NCBI GenBank assembly: GCA_919902775.1
Contig: CAKKRJ010000007.1
Coordinates: 62,001-126,000, forward strand
Origin: Burkholderiaceae bacterium
Lineage (GTDB): Bacteria > Pseudomonadota > Gammaproteobacteria > Burkholderiales > Burkholderiaceae_C
Direction: 5' to 3'
DNA: 64,000 nt
Shown here: positions 9,282-17,860 of the stretch, piece after piece
Layout: each line of letters starts with the position of its first letter
How positions within the stretch are numbered: position 1 is the first letter of the stretch
Position numbers and translations under genes: made by a program
The notes under the pieces: model-generated
Databases searched by the model: none
What the model saw: the letters and a program-made list of their open reading frames with translations, nothing else
Told to the model about the DNA's origin: nothing

Positions 9282-9340
9282 AAGCGTTTCCAGCGGGTTC
9301 AAAGCGGTCAACTGCAAAGCACTGAATAGGATGACGGGTT

Positions 9341-9418
9341 CTGAAGTTGAGGGCGCTGGCCGGGGCTCAGAGGCGCTTCGCTTTGCCACATCGCCCCAGC
9401 CAGCGCCCTCAGCTTCAG
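9341..9418. repeat. long hairpin 1 of a paired palindromic repeat
   Basis: A nearly perfect stem of about 25 base pairs (starting CTGAAGTTGAGGGCGCTGGC and closing with GCCAGCGCCCTCAGCTTCAG) encloses a loop of about 25 bases. The loop at 9367-9392 is the exact reverse complement of the segment at 9553-9578 in hairpin 2. There is no reading frame of interest. The gap 9282-9625 holds only this hairpin, a REP-like unit and hairpin 2. Confidence 0.85.
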
Positions 9419-9451
9419 GGTGGTGTCGCTTTTCTTCTGTAACCGGTTTTT

Positions 9452-9489
9452 TGTGGGAGGCCGCACCTGCGACCGAAGGCTGTTCTTTC
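9452..9489 (+). repeat. REP-like palindromic unit (copy A, single)
   Basis: This copy begins TGTGGGAGGCCGCACCTGCG and continues ACCGAAGGCTGTTCTTTC. It matches the right-hand arms of the elements at 24012-24050 and 25785-25819. Here it stands alone between the two long hairpins, without an inverted partner. Confidence 0.8.
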
Positions 9490-9527
9490 ACCGTCACGGC
9501 TGCCAGCATGACCGCCGCTCTCAGCAC

Positions 9528-9603
9528 AGAAGGGGTGGGCCTTGGCAGGGGTGATGTGGCAAAGCGAAGCGCCTCTGAACCTCTGTCAAGGCCCACCCCT
9601 TCT
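9528..9603. repeat. long hairpin 2 of a paired palindromic repeat
   Basis: A stem of about 21 base pairs (AGAAGGGGTGGGCCTTGGCA pairing with the CTGTCAAGGCCCACCCCTTC region, one G-T) encloses a loop containing GATGTGGCAAAGCGAAGC at 9553-9570. The stem sequence is unrelated to that of hairpin 1, while the loop core is the same sequence inverted. It ends 23 bases from the lrp stop, so it may also end transcription from both convergent genes. Confidence 0.85.
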
Positions 9604-9625
9604 GACCAACCTTCTAGGCTTAGGC

Positions 9626-10093
9626 TCAGGGCTTCAGGGGCAGCGCCCCTGCGGCCTTGACCTCGCCCAGCGAAAAGCTGGTGTGCAGGTCTTTCACGTT
9701 GGGCAAATTGATCAGCACATCGCGCGCAAACTGGCTGAAGGTATTGAGGTCTTTGCTGACCACCTGCAGCTCGAACGTGCCGGTGCCGCTGATGTAATGG
9801 CAAGAAATCACTTCCGGGATCTTGAGGATCTCTTCTTCTAGCTGGCGCGTCACATCGCCCCGGTTGCGCTCGGCATCCAGCCGCACAAAGGCCAGCACGT
9901 CCAGGCCCACTTTCTGGCGATCGATTTCGGCCCGGTAACCTTTGATGACACCCGACTCTTCCAAAGCCCGCACTCGCCGCCAGCAAGGCGCTGCCGACAA
10001 GCCCACACGCTGCGCCAATTCGGCGTTGGTCAAACGTCCGTCTTTCTGCAATTCATTCAATATTGCCCAGTCAAATTTATCAAACGTTTCCAA
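9626..10093 (-). CDS. Lrp/AsnC family transcriptional regulator
   Basis: This protein of about 155 residues has the N-terminal winged helix-turn-helix (LNELQKDGRLTNAELAQRVG then SAAPCWRRVRALEESGVIKG) and a C-terminal RAM ligand-binding domain with the VISCHYISGTGTFELQV region. I start at the TTG at 10093, which has AAAGGA six bases upstream and gives the standard FDKFDWAILNELQ N-terminus; a longer frame from a TTG at 10135 is possible. It is divergent from the indolepyruvate oxidoreductase gene, so it most likely regulates that gene from the shared 121-base spacer in response to an amino acid. No operator is identified. Confidence 0.92.
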   Translation of the reverse strand: METFDKFDWAILNELQKDGRLTNAELAQRVGLSAAPCWRRVRALEESGVIKGYRAEIDRQKVGLDVLAFVRLDAERNRGDVTRQLEEEILKIPEVISCHYISGTGTFELQVVSKDLNTFSQFARDVLINLPNVKDLHTSFSLGEVKAAGALPLKP

Positions 10094-10214
10094 AATCGTT
10101 CCTTTTAAGCAAGATTCTTTCAAATCATAGGGCAAATCCTGCTACAGAAAGAAAGCACCTGTCAGCCAGGCCGTCCTACACTGTGCTTCCAATTTCAGCC
10201 GCAGAGCACACACC

Positions 10215-13200
10215 ATGAACGCCCCCTTGCCCGAATCAATTCGCCAGGCTTTAGAGACGGTGACGCTGGATGACAAATACAGCCTCGACGTGGGTCGCGC
10301 CTTCATGAGCGGCGTGCAGGCCCTGGTGAAGCTGCCCATGCTGCAACGCCAGCGCGACGCCCTGCAAGGCAAAAACACGGCCGGCTTCATCAGCGGTTAC
10401 CGGGGCTCACCGCTGGGCAGTTACGACCAGTCGCTGTGGAAAGCCAAAGACCACCTGAAGGCGCAAAACATCGTCTTCCAGCCAGGCGTCAACGAAGAGT
10501 TGGCAGCCACGGCCCTGTGGGGCACCCAACAACTGGGCTTTGCGCCCCCAGGCTCCAACAAATTTGATGGCGTGTTCGGCATCTGGTACGGCAAAGGCCC
10601 CGGCGTGGACCGTTGCTCTGACGTGTTCAAGCACGCCAACATGGCAGGCACCACGCCCTGGGGCGGCGTGCTGGCCGTGGCGGGCGATGACCATGTGGCC
10701 AAAAGCTCCACCGCCGCGCATCAAAGCGACCACATCTTCAAGGCCTGTGGCCTGCCGGTGTTTTTCCCAACCAATGTGCAAGACATCCTTGACCTGGGCC
10801 TGCACGCGATTGCCATGAGCCGCTTTGCGGGCATCTGGTCGGGCATGAAGACAATCCAGGAAATCGTCGAATCCAGCAGCACCGCGCACATCGACCCCGA
10901 GCGCGTGCAGATCGTGCTGCCCGAATTCGCGATGCCCCCGGGCGGCTTGCACATCCGCTGGCCCGACACGGCACTGGAACAAGAAGCACGCTTATTCGAC
11001 TACAAGTGGTACGCCGCCCTGGCCTACATCCGCGCCAACCGGCTCAACCACAACGTCATTGAAGGAAAGAACGACCGCTTTGGCCTGATCGCCAGCGGCA
11101 AAGCCTACAACGACACCCGGCAAGCCTTGATCGATTTGGGTCTGGATGATGCGCGTTGCCAACAGTTGGGTATCCGTTTGCACAAAGTGGCGGTCGTTTG
11201 GCCACTCGAAGCGCAAGCCACCCGCGAATTTGCCACCGGCTTGCGCGAGATTCTGGTGGTCGAAGAAAAGCGCCAGGTCATTGAATACCAGCTCAAAGAA
11301 GAGTTGTACAACTGGCGTGACGATGTGCGCCCCAACGTTCTGGGCAAATTCGACGAAGCCGATGGCGATGTGTCAGGTGGTGAATGGTCCATTCCCAACC
11401 CGACGGAACGCACCTTGCTGCGCGCCAATGCCGACCTGACACCGGGCCTGATCGCCCGCGCCATCGCCAAACGCTTGAAAAAACTGGGTGTCGATGCCGA
11501 CACCGCTGCGCGCATCGATGCGCACCTGGCGGTGCTGGATGGCAAAGACCAGGCCATGCAAACCCTCACGCTGGGGGCCGCAGCCGAACGCCAGCCCTGG
11601 TTTTGCTCGGGCTGCCCGCACAACACGTCCACCAAAGTCCCGGAGGGCTCACGCGCCATGGCGGGCATTGGCTGCCATTTCATGAGCATCTGGATGGACC
11701 GCAGCACCGTGGGCTTTACCCAGATGGGTGGCGAAGGCGTGCCATGGACAGGACAACAAGCCTTCAGCAACGAGCAGCATGTTTTTGCCAACCTGGGTGA
11801 CGGCACCTACTTCCACAGCGGCATCCTGGCCATCCGCCAAAGCATTGCCGCAGGCGTCAACATCACCTACAAGATTCTGTACAACGACGCCGTCGCCATG
11901 ACCGGTGGCCAGCAAGTGGGCGAGCGCCCCGAAGGCCACAGCGTGGTGCAAATTGCGCAAAGCATGCGGGCCGAAGGGGCCCAACGCATCGACGTGGTGA
12001 CCGATGCACCCGAAAAGTACGAGGGCATCGCATTGGCCGAAGGCGTGCGCGTGTTCCACCGCGACGAACTCGACCGCATCCAGCGCGAAATGCGCAAGAT
12101 AAAAGGCACCACCGTCATCATTTACGACCAGACCTGTGCCACCGAAAAACGCCGCCGTCGCAAGCGCGGCACCCTGGTGGACCCGGCGGTGCGGGTGATG
12201 ATCAACGAAGAAGTCTGTGAGGGCTGTGGCGACTGCGGCGTGCAATCGAACTGCCTGTCGGTAGAGCCCCTGGAAACAGACTTGGGCCGCAAACGCACCA
12301 TCAACCAAAGCACCTGCAACAAGGACACCAGTTGCCTCAAGGGCTTTTGCCCCAGCTTTGTCACCGTCGAAGGCGGCACGTTCAAGAAAAAATCATCTGC
12401 GGCTGCCACCTCCCTGACCCCTGCCCAACTGGGCAGCTTGCCCGAACCTGAATTACCGGCCATCACGCAGCCCTGGGGCATGGTGGTGGCTGGCGTGGGT
12501 GGCACGGGTGTCATCACCATCGGCCAGTTGCTGGGCATGGCCGCACACATGGAAGGCAAGGGCATCGTCACGCAAGACTCGGCCGGTCTGGCGCAAAAGG
12601 GCGGTGCCACCTGGAGCCATGTCTTGGTGGCCAACACACAAGAGGACATCCGCACCACCCGCGTGAGCATGGCTGCGGCCGACCTCATCATCGGTTGCGA
12701 CCCCATCGTCAGCGCCTCCAAGGAAACCACCTTGCGCATGCGTGCAGGCCGCACGCATGTGGCTTTGAACAGCAACAGCACCCCCACCGCTGCATTTGTG
12801 AAAAACGGCAACTGGCAAAACCCGGCCGAGCAGTGTGTGGCCGAAATCACGGCGCAAGTGGGTGTGCAGGGTGTGAGCAGTTTTGACGCCGACACTTTGG
12901 CCAAACAGCTCATGGGCGACACGATTTATGTCAACCCAATGATCCTGGGTTACGCCTGGCAAAAGGGATGGGTGCCTTTGCGCCGCGAGTCCCTGGTGCG
13001 TGCCATCGAACTCAACGATGTGCAGGTCCAAAACAACCTGGCTGCATTTGAATGGGGCCGCCATGCCGCACACCAGCTGGACGCGCTGATGCAGAAAATC
13101 CAGCCAGTACAGGTGATCCAGTTCAAAAAACGCGAGACCCTGGACAGCCTGGTGGCCGACCGGATGACCCGTTTGACGCAATACCAAAATACCGCCTACG

Positions 13201-13751
13201 CCAAGCAGTACCAGTCATTCGTTGAGCGTGTCCGGTCTGCCGAAGCCCCCTTGGGCAAAACTGTTTTGGCCGAAACCGTGGCACGCCATTTGTACAAATT
13301 GATGGCCTACAAAGACGAGTACGAAGTGGCACGACTGCACACGCAAACCGGTTTTCTGGAGCGCATTGCGAACAGTTTTGAAGGCGACTTCAAGGTCCAT
13401 TACCACCTGGCCCCACCGCTCTTGGCCAAGCACAACAGCCGAGGTGAACTGGTCAAGCAAAAGTATGGTCCTGGCATGCTGACAAGCTTCAAGCTGCTGG
13501 CCCGACTCAAGGGCTTGCGTGGGACAGCCTGGGACATTTTTGGACGCTCACAAGAGCGTCAAACCGAACGCGCCCTGATCGGTGAATACATGCAGCACAT
13601 GGTGCAGGCCATTCAACACCTGAGCCAAGACAACCACGCCCATGCCTTGAACGTGGCCAAAGTCCCTGAAAACATCAAAGGTTTTGGCCATGTCAAAGAG
13701 CGCAACATCCTGGTCGCGCGTCGGCAATGGCAACAGCTGCAGACTGCATGA
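10215..13751 (+). CDS. indolepyruvate ferredoxin oxidoreductase, fused subunits
   Basis: At 1178 residues this is the single-chain form of IorAB, which oxidatively decarboxylates aryl-pyruvates (from aromatic amino acids) to acyl-CoA with thiamine pyrophosphate and iron-sulfur clusters. The N-terminal part holds the pyrimidine-binding domain (GFISGYRGSPLGSYDQ) and the middle the TPP domain (FCSGCPHNT, then NLGDGTYFHSG). A 4Fe-4S ferredoxin-like motif, CEGCGDCGVQSNC, sits near residue 660. The gamma-type domain (VVAGVGGTGVITIGQLLGMA) follows, and then a long C-terminal extension typical of proteobacterial versions. The ATG at 10215 has few competitors. The Lrp neighbour fits control by amino acids. 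Confidence 0.93.
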   Translation: MNAPLPESIRQALETVTLDDKYSLDVGRAFMSGVQALVKLPMLQRQRDALQGKNTAGFISGYRGSPLGSYDQSLWKAKDHLKAQNIVFQPGVNEELAATALWGTQQLGFAPPGSNKFDGVFGIWYGKGPGVDRCSDVFKHANMAGTTPWGGVLAVAGDDHVAKSSTAAHQSDHIFKACGLPVFFPTNVQDILDLGLHAIAMSRFAGIWSGMKTIQEIVESSSTAHIDPERVQIVLPEFAMPPGGLHIRWPDTALEQEARLFDYKWYAALAYIRANRLNHNVIEGKNDRFGLIASGKAYNDTRQALIDLGLDDARCQQLGIRLHKVAVVWPLEAQATREFATGLREILVVEEKRQVIEYQLKEELYNWRDDVRPNVLGKFDEADGDVSGGEWSIPNPTERTLLRANADLTPGLIARAIAKRLKKLGVDADTAARIDAHLAVLDGKDQAMQTLTLGAAAERQPWFCSGCPHNTSTKVPEGSRAMAGIGCHFMSIWMDRSTVGFTQMGGEGVPWTGQQAFSNEQHVFANLGDGTYFHSGILAIRQSIAAGVNITYKILYNDAVAMTGGQQVGERPEGHSVVQIAQSMRAEGAQRIDVVTDAPEKYEGIALAEGVRVFHRDELDRIQREMRKIKGTTVIIYDQTCATEKRRRRKRGTLVDPAVRVMINEEVCEGCGDCGVQSNCLSVEPLETDLGRKRTINQSTCNKDTSCLKGFCPSFVTVEGGTFKKKSSAAATSLTPAQLGSLPEPELPAITQPWGMVVAGVGGTGVITIGQLLGMAAHMEGKGIVTQDSAGLAQKGGATWSHVLVANTQEDIRTTRVSMAAADLIIGCDPIVSASKETTLRMRAGRTHVALNSNSTPTAAFVKNGNWQNPAEQCVAEITAQVGVQGVSSFDADTLAKQLMGDTIYVNPMILGYAWQKGWVPLRRESLVRAIELNDVQVQNNLAAFEWGRHAAHQLDALMQKIQPVQVIQFKKRETLDSLVADRMTRLTQYQNTAYAKQYQSFVERVRSAEAPLGKTVLAETVARHLYKLMAYKDEYEVARLHTQTGFLERIANSFEGDFKVHYHLAPPLLAKHNSRGELVKQKYGPGMLTSFKLLARLKGLRGTAWDIFGRSQERQTERALIGEYMQHMVQAIQHLSQDNHAHALNVAKVPENIKGFGHVKERNILVARRQWQQLQTA

Positions 13752-13808
13752 CACCCACCCCACCCTTCGATGAAATCAGGAGGTGGGGGAAGCATTCACC
13801 GCTTGGAT

Positions 13809-14069
13809 TCAGCGCGCGTCGGGCAACTCGATCTTGACTTCCAGCACTTCCAAGTTGTCTTGGCGTTCCAGATTGACCTTGATGTCCTCGGGATTGATCT
13901 TGATGTATTTGCTGATCACCGCCACCAACTCACGTTGCAAGTCTGGCAGGTAATCGGGTTCAGCGGCGTTGCGACCACTGCGTTCGTGGGCCAAGATGAT
14001 CTGCAAGCGTTCTTTGGCCACGCTGGCGGTTTTCTTCTTTTCGCCCAAGAGGAAGGAAAGAAACGACAT
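13809..14069 (-). CDS. minE: cell-division topological specificity factor MinE
   Basis: This 86-residue protein starts [20 protein letters not shown], the membrane-targeting and MinD-contacting N-terminus, followed by [13 protein letters not shown]. The C-terminal dimerisation domain ([18 protein letters not shown]) is intact. MinE triggers MinD ATP hydrolysis and drives pole-to-pole oscillation of MinCD. It starts three bases after minD, in the order minC-minD-minE. The convergent gap to the oxidoreductase (13752-13808) has a 7-base CCCCACC/GGTGGGG stem but no T tract. Confidence 0.97.
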   Translation of the reverse strand: MSFLSFLLGEKKKTASVAKERLQIILAHERSGRNAAEPDYLPDLQRELVAVISKYIKINPEDIKVNLERQDNLEVLEVKIELPDAR

Positions 14070-14072
14070 GGC

Positions 14073-14888
14073 TCACTTGCCTCCAAACATGCGTTTGAAA
14101 AAACCGGGCTTGACCGCTTCGGTGAACCGCATGGGTTTGTCTTCCCCCAGGAAACGGTCAATCACATCCTTGTAAGCCTCCGACACATCGCTCTCGGCCA
14201 TGTGGATGGCCGGTGTGCCCTGGTTGGATGCCTGCAAGACGTTGTCGCTTTCAGGAATCACACCCAGCAACTTGATGCGCAAGATGTCCTGGATGTCCTG
14301 CAACGACAACATCTGACCGTCTTCCACCCGGTTGGGGTTGTAGCGTGTGATCAAGAGGTGCTCCTTGATCGGGTCCAGGCCTTCAATGGCCCGTTTGGTC
14401 TTGCTGCCCAACATGCCCAGAATGCGGTCTGAATCGCGCACAGAAGACACTTCGGGGTTGGTGACCACCAAAGCCTCGTCGGCAAAGTGCATGGCCATCA
14501 AGGCCCCTGTTTCGATGCCCGCTGGCGAATCGCAAACGATATACTCAAAACCCATGTCGTTCAGATCGTTGAGTACTTTTTCAACGCCCTCTTGCGACAA
14601 GGCATCCTTGTCGCGGGTTTGAGAAGCCGCCAACACAAACAGGTTCGAGCACTGCTTGTCCTTGATCAAAGCCTGGTTCAGGTTGGCCTCGCCCTGGATC
14701 ACATTGATCAGGTCATACACCACGCGGCGCTCACAGCCCATGATCAGGTCCAGATTGCGCAGGCCCACATCAAAGTCGATGACGGCCGTTTTGAAGCCTT
14801 TGAGTGCCAGACCCGTGGCAAAACTGGCGCTGGTCGTGGTTTTACCCACACCGCCTTTACCGGAAGTCACAACGACGATTTTTGCCAT
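14073..14888 (-). CDS. minD: septum-site determining ATPase MinD
   Basis: This 271-residue ParA-family ATPase has the deviant Walker A TSGKGGVGKTTTSA at its N-terminus, FDVGLRNLDLIMGC and YIVCDSPAGIETGA. A C-terminal amphipathic helix (FFKRMFGGK) binds the membrane. I start at the ATG at 14888 (MAKIVVVTSGKGG) rather than the upstream in-frame ATG at 14909, because the former matches MinD proteins. MinD recruits MinC to the membrane to block Z-rings away from midcell. It lies between minC and minE on one transcript. Confidence 0.97.
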   Translation of the reverse strand: MAKIVVVTSGKGGVGKTTTSASFATGLALKGFKTAVIDFDVGLRNLDLIMGCERRVVYDLINVIQGEANLNQALIKDKQCSNLFVLAASQTRDKDALSQEGVEKVLNDLNDMGFEYIVCDSPAGIETGALMAMHFADEALVVTNPEVSSVRDSDRILGMLGSKTKRAIEGLDPIKEHLLITRYNPNRVEDGQMLSLQDIQDILRIKLLGVIPESDNVLQASNQGTPAIHMAESDVSEAYKDVIDRFLGEDKPMRFTEAVKPGFFKRMFGGK

Positions 14889-14932
14889 GGGATTTTCTTT
14901 CTTTGACAAGAGATCAATACAAATTCAATTTT

Positions 14933-15697
14933 TCAGAGCTTGAGAGGCGACACCAGCAACTTGTCACCCTCAGGACCTGATTGCAAACAAACCTGGGCCG
15001 CTTGCCCCAACACGTCTTTGGGCAAGGCATTTTCACTGGTGCGGTAAATGCCGGCGATGGAAATCAGCTCTGGCTCCATGGCCTGCGCAAAGATGCGGGC
15101 TTGCGTATTACCACGCGCACCCGCGATGGCCTTACCACGCAGCGTGGCGTAAATGTGGATATTCCCATCGGCAATGACTTCAGCACCCGCGTTCACCATG
15201 GCCAACACAATCAGGTCACGGCCTTTGGCATACACCTGCTGACCTGAACGCAAGGGCTTGTCAACCACCATGGGCCCCAGTGCCACAGGGGGTGCCACCA
15301 CGGGTTCAGGTTGGGGTGGTGCCTGAACAGGCTCAGCCAGTGGCACAGAACGGCGAATGCGGGCGTCGCTGGCATCCACCAGCCCCAGACCCTTGGCTTG
15401 GGTCAAAAATGCGCCCTGGGCCCCTTTGATGGCCAAAGGCAACAAGCCTTGTTCACGCAAGAGAGGCAACAAGGCGGCCAGCTCGATCGGGGTGTCGTTT
15501 TCTTCAACATTGAGAAAACTGACATCAATGATCACCGGGTCCTGGTCAAAAAACCCTGGACTCTCTGCCAATTGTTGGACCAGCGCTTGCGAAATGGCTT
15601 GGATGTCGGTGGTTTTGAGCACCAAGGCCAACAAAGACAGATCAGCACTTTTGATGTCGTAACAGTGAGAAAGAGGGGCTTCTGAAACGATCGCCAT
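14933..15697 (-). CDS. minC: septum-site determining protein MinC
   Basis: This 254-residue protein has the N-terminal FtsZ-inhibiting domain, a Pro-rich linker (about residues 118-148: PVQAPPQPEPVVAPP) and the C-terminal beta-helix domain with RSGQQVYAKGRDLIV, AEVIADGNIHIYA and RGKAIAGARGN, which binds MinD. It is the first gene of minCDE. Its promoter should lie in the AT-rich gap with DnaA boxes at 15698-15984. Confidence 0.96.
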   Translation of the reverse strand: MAIVSEAPLSHCYDIKSADLSLLALVLKTTDIQAISQALVQQLAESPGFFDQDPVIIDVSFLNVEENDTPIELAALLPLLREQGLLPLAIKGAQGAFLTQAKGLGLVDASDARIRRSVPLAEPVQAPPQPEPVVAPPVALGPMVVDKPLRSGQQVYAKGRDLIVLAMVNAGAEVIADGNIHIYATLRGKAIAGARGNTQARIFAQAMEPELISIAGIYRTSENALPKDVLGQAAQVCLQSGPEGDKLLVSPLKL

Positions 15698-15720
15698 GGT
15701 GCCATCAGGGGGAGGAAAGG

Positions 15721-15977
15721 GCCAAATCTTAACAGTGCAGTTGTTCTTTGTTATCTGTCTATAGATTTATATCTTTAAATAGTGGTAGTAGATAAGGCCA
15801 GCGTGTTGGTGTGGACAAGCTGGTTTTTTTCAATCCCGACAAGGACTTGTGTCCTGTGTGAAGGTGTGTGCTGCTCTGGTTTTTTGGTGTTTCGCCAAAA
15901 TGAACAACTTTGGATCAAGACCTCAAGCTGTGGATAACCAGGGGTTTGTTCGTTTTTTATCCACAGGCTTATCCCGC
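15721..15977. other. AT-rich intergenic region with DnaA boxes (oriC-like or DnaA-regulated)
   Basis: The gap 15698-15984 has no gene. It contains two perfect DnaA boxes, TGTGGATAA at 15929-15937 and TTATCCACA at 15957-15965, facing each other across 19 bases. A near match (TGTGGACAA, 8 of 9) is at 15810-15818. An AT-rich stretch at about 15744-15782 (ATAGATTTATATCTTTAAAT) could unwind. These are the parts of a replication origin, but true origins usually have more boxes and lie by dnaA or rpmH, neither of which is visible. A DnaA-controlled minC promoter is the alternative. Confidence 0.5.
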
Positions 15978-15984
15978 ATGAAGA

Positions 15985-16197
15985 TCACGCGTCAATGACC
16001 CACTGAATGATCCCTTTGGCGACAAAACCCAGCATGCCAAACGCCAGCCCCAGAAAAATGACAAAGGTTCCAAATTTACCGGCTTTGGATTCCCAGGCCA
16101 GTTGGCCAATGATGAACAGCATGTAGAGCATGAAGGCGCTGACACCGACCGTGAGACCAAACCAGGCGAATTGTTCTTCGTTGAATCCGAACATCAC
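15985..16197 (-). CDS. small inner-membrane protein, DUF2788 type
   Basis: This 70-residue protein has two predicted membrane helices (WFGLTVGVSAFMLYMLFIIG and TFVIFLGLAFGMLGFVAKG) around a short polar loop (WESKAGKFG). It resembles the DUF2788 family of small proteobacterial membrane proteins, whose function is unknown. Its ATG overlaps the stop of the upstream DUF2189-like gene by four bases, so the two are translationally coupled. Confidence 0.8.
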   Translation of the reverse strand: MMFGFNEEQFAWFGLTVGVSAFMLYMLFIIGQLAWESKAGKFGTFVIFLGLAFGMLGFVAKGIIQWVIDA

Positions 16198-17048
16198 AGT
16201 TCACCTTGCCCTGAGATGCGTTCTTCGAGTTCGGACACATCGACCAGGTCCCGATAGGCGTGCCAGCTGCCATGGCCCAGCATGGGCACGATGAAAATCA
16301 GACCTAAAAACAAGGAAAAAATGCCCAGCAGACTGAAACCAATGATCAGAAAAGCCCATAAGGTCATCTGAAACGGGTGGGTCAATACGGCCTTCCAGCT
16401 GGTCAGCACCGCTTGCAGCACCGTGACGCGGCGGTCCAGCAGCAAGGGCATGGACACCACACTGGAGGCAAATACCGGCACCGCCATCATGCCGCCCAGG
16501 CCCACCCACAATTCAAACAAATGCCCTTCCTTGGCCAGCACCACATGGCGGATGAAATCGACAGGGGTGTGGATGGGCACAGGCGCCAGCAAGGTGATCA
16601 GGGCCGACGAGGTGAGCACCCAACCGGTTGCGGTCAGTCCCAGCAAGAGGCCAAAGCGGATCAGGCTCCAGTAACTGTCGGGTTGGTGGCGCAGGCGCAG
16701 TTGCCACTGTGTCCAGGTTTGAACCAGCAAATCAAAATCAACGTTTTCACCCCGTTCTATGGCGCGGCTCATGGCATACAAACTGGTGGCCAGCACGGGA
16801 GAAACTACCATGAAGCCTGACAAATACCCGACCAGCAACCAGAACTGGTCGTGGGCCAACAAAGCGATGAAACCACCCGTCAGCGCCAGAATGACACCGT
16901 GCATGATGCTGAGCACAGGGGCTCGGGCCATGTCTTTGAACCCCAGGGCCAACCAGTGCATGGGTTGGTCGGTCATCAGGGGCAAGATGGGTGGCAGATA
17001 AACGGCAGAACGTGTCTGACTGGCATCGGAGCGGGGTGTTTGGGGCAT
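16194..17048 (-). CDS. multi-pass membrane protein, DUF2189 family
   Basis: This 284-residue protein has about six hydrophobic segments and the DUF2189-type opening (ALGFKDMARAPVLSIMHGVI, then FWLLVGYLSGFMVVSPVLAT). The family is often next to cytochrome c oxidase genes in other bacteria, but no such genes are seen here and the function is unknown. The ATG at 17048 (MPQTPRSDA) is chosen over a TTG six bases upstream. It forms a two-gene unit with the DUF2788 protein. Confidence 0.82.
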   Translation of the reverse strand: MPQTPRSDASQTRSAVYLPPILPLMTDQPMHWLALGFKDMARAPVLSIMHGVILALTGGFIALLAHDQFWLLVGYLSGFMVVSPVLATSLYAMSRAIERGENVDFDLLVQTWTQWQLRLRHQPDSYWSLIRFGLLLGLTATGWVLTSSALITLLAPVPIHTPVDFIRHVVLAKEGHLFELWVGLGGMMAVPVFASSVVSMPLLLDRRVTVLQAVLTSWKAVLTHPFQMTLWAFLIIGFSLLGIFSLFLGLIFIVPMLGHGSWHAYRDLVDVSELEERISGQGEL

Positions 17049-17115
17049 GCGCAAAGCTTAACCATGTGCCACGGCGCTGTCCTTGATGTGTATCAAGTTG
17101 AAAAATGCAACAAAA

Positions 17116-17136
17116 AGGCCGCTCAGAGAGCGGCCT
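17116..17136 (-). terminator. rho-independent terminator of the Spy-like gene
   Basis: A perfect 9-base stem (AGGCCGCTC / GAGCGGCCT) with an AGA loop is followed, on the minus strand, by TTTTGTTGCATTTTTC. It lies 34 bases past the stop of the Spy-like gene. Confidence 0.9.
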
Positions 17137-17169
17137 GGTGGTCAATACAAGTGCAACTTGCCGGTGTCG

Positions 17170-17703
17170 TCAATGGTGCTGGTGTTGGCCTTCACCGTGG
17201 CGCATACCGCCGTGCATATCCCCACCCATGGCACCCATGCCACCCATCTTGCCCATACCGCTATGCATGGCCCGTGTGGTTTCGGCATCAAAGACTTTCT
17301 TTTGTGTCGCATTCAATGCGGCATAAAAGGTTTTGGTCGCGTCTGCGTGCTTTTGCATCTGGGCATCGCGCTCGGCTTTGTGGGCTTGCATTTGGTCGAT
17401 GCGTTCGGGGGTGGTCATTTTTTCCATGGCGGCCCGGTCAGGACGTGCCATGGGTTTGGCGGGCGGCTTCATGCTTTGTTCAAAAGCGGTCCAAGCCGAC
17501 TCTTGGCCCGCGTCGAGTTTCAGTTTGCCTTTGAGTTCGGTCAGGTGTTTGGCGCGGTGCTCGCCCATTTTGGCGAGCATTTTGTCCATGCGCTCAGCCC
17601 GTGGGCTGTTGCTTTTGGCCTCGGGCGCGGTCTGGGCCAAGGTGAGGCCGCTCAAGCCGGCCAGCAAGCTGGCGGCGATCAAGGTGGTGCGAATCGATTT
17701 CAT
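17170..17703 (-). CDS. Spy/CpxP-like periplasmic protein with Met/His-rich tail
   Basis: This protein of about 177 residues starts with a signal peptide (MKSIRTTLIAASLLAGLSG then LTLAQ). The mature helical part carries repeated LTELKGKLKLDAGQ- and LNATQKKVF-type segments, the LTxxQ-like pattern of Spy/CpxP periplasmic chaperones and metal-stress proteins. The last 30 residues are rich in Met, Gly and His (GKMGGMGAMGG, GMRHGEGQHQHH), suggesting copper or other soft-metal binding. The ATG at 17703 has AAAGG nine bases upstream; an ATG three codons earlier is too close to that site. The adjacent CopZ/CopA genes support a role in periplasmic copper stress (inference). Confidence 0.8.
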   Translation of the reverse strand: MKSIRTTLIAASLLAGLSGLTLAQTAPEAKSNSPRAERMDKMLAKMGEHRAKHLTELKGKLKLDAGQESAWTAFEQSMKPPAKPMARPDRAAMEKMTTPERIDQMQAHKAERDAQMQKHADATKTFYAALNATQKKVFDAETTRAMHSGMGKMGGMGAMGGDMHGGMRHGEGQHQHH

Positions 17704-17860
17704 GGAAAACATCCTTTCAGTGATGGGATGTCGTCAGTGTGATCTGTCCATGTGTCTGCGGCGTGGCCCGTGTGCAGCGATTTGTAAAGATGGATGAAGA
17801 CCTGGACACTGGGCGGATGCTTTTTAAAAAACAAACGCGGGCCGTGCCCAGGTGGGTCGA

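Noticed and set aside
13752-13808. CCCCACC/GGTGGGG stem as a bidirectional terminator
   Set aside because: Only seven base pairs, a 17-base loop and no T tract on either side.
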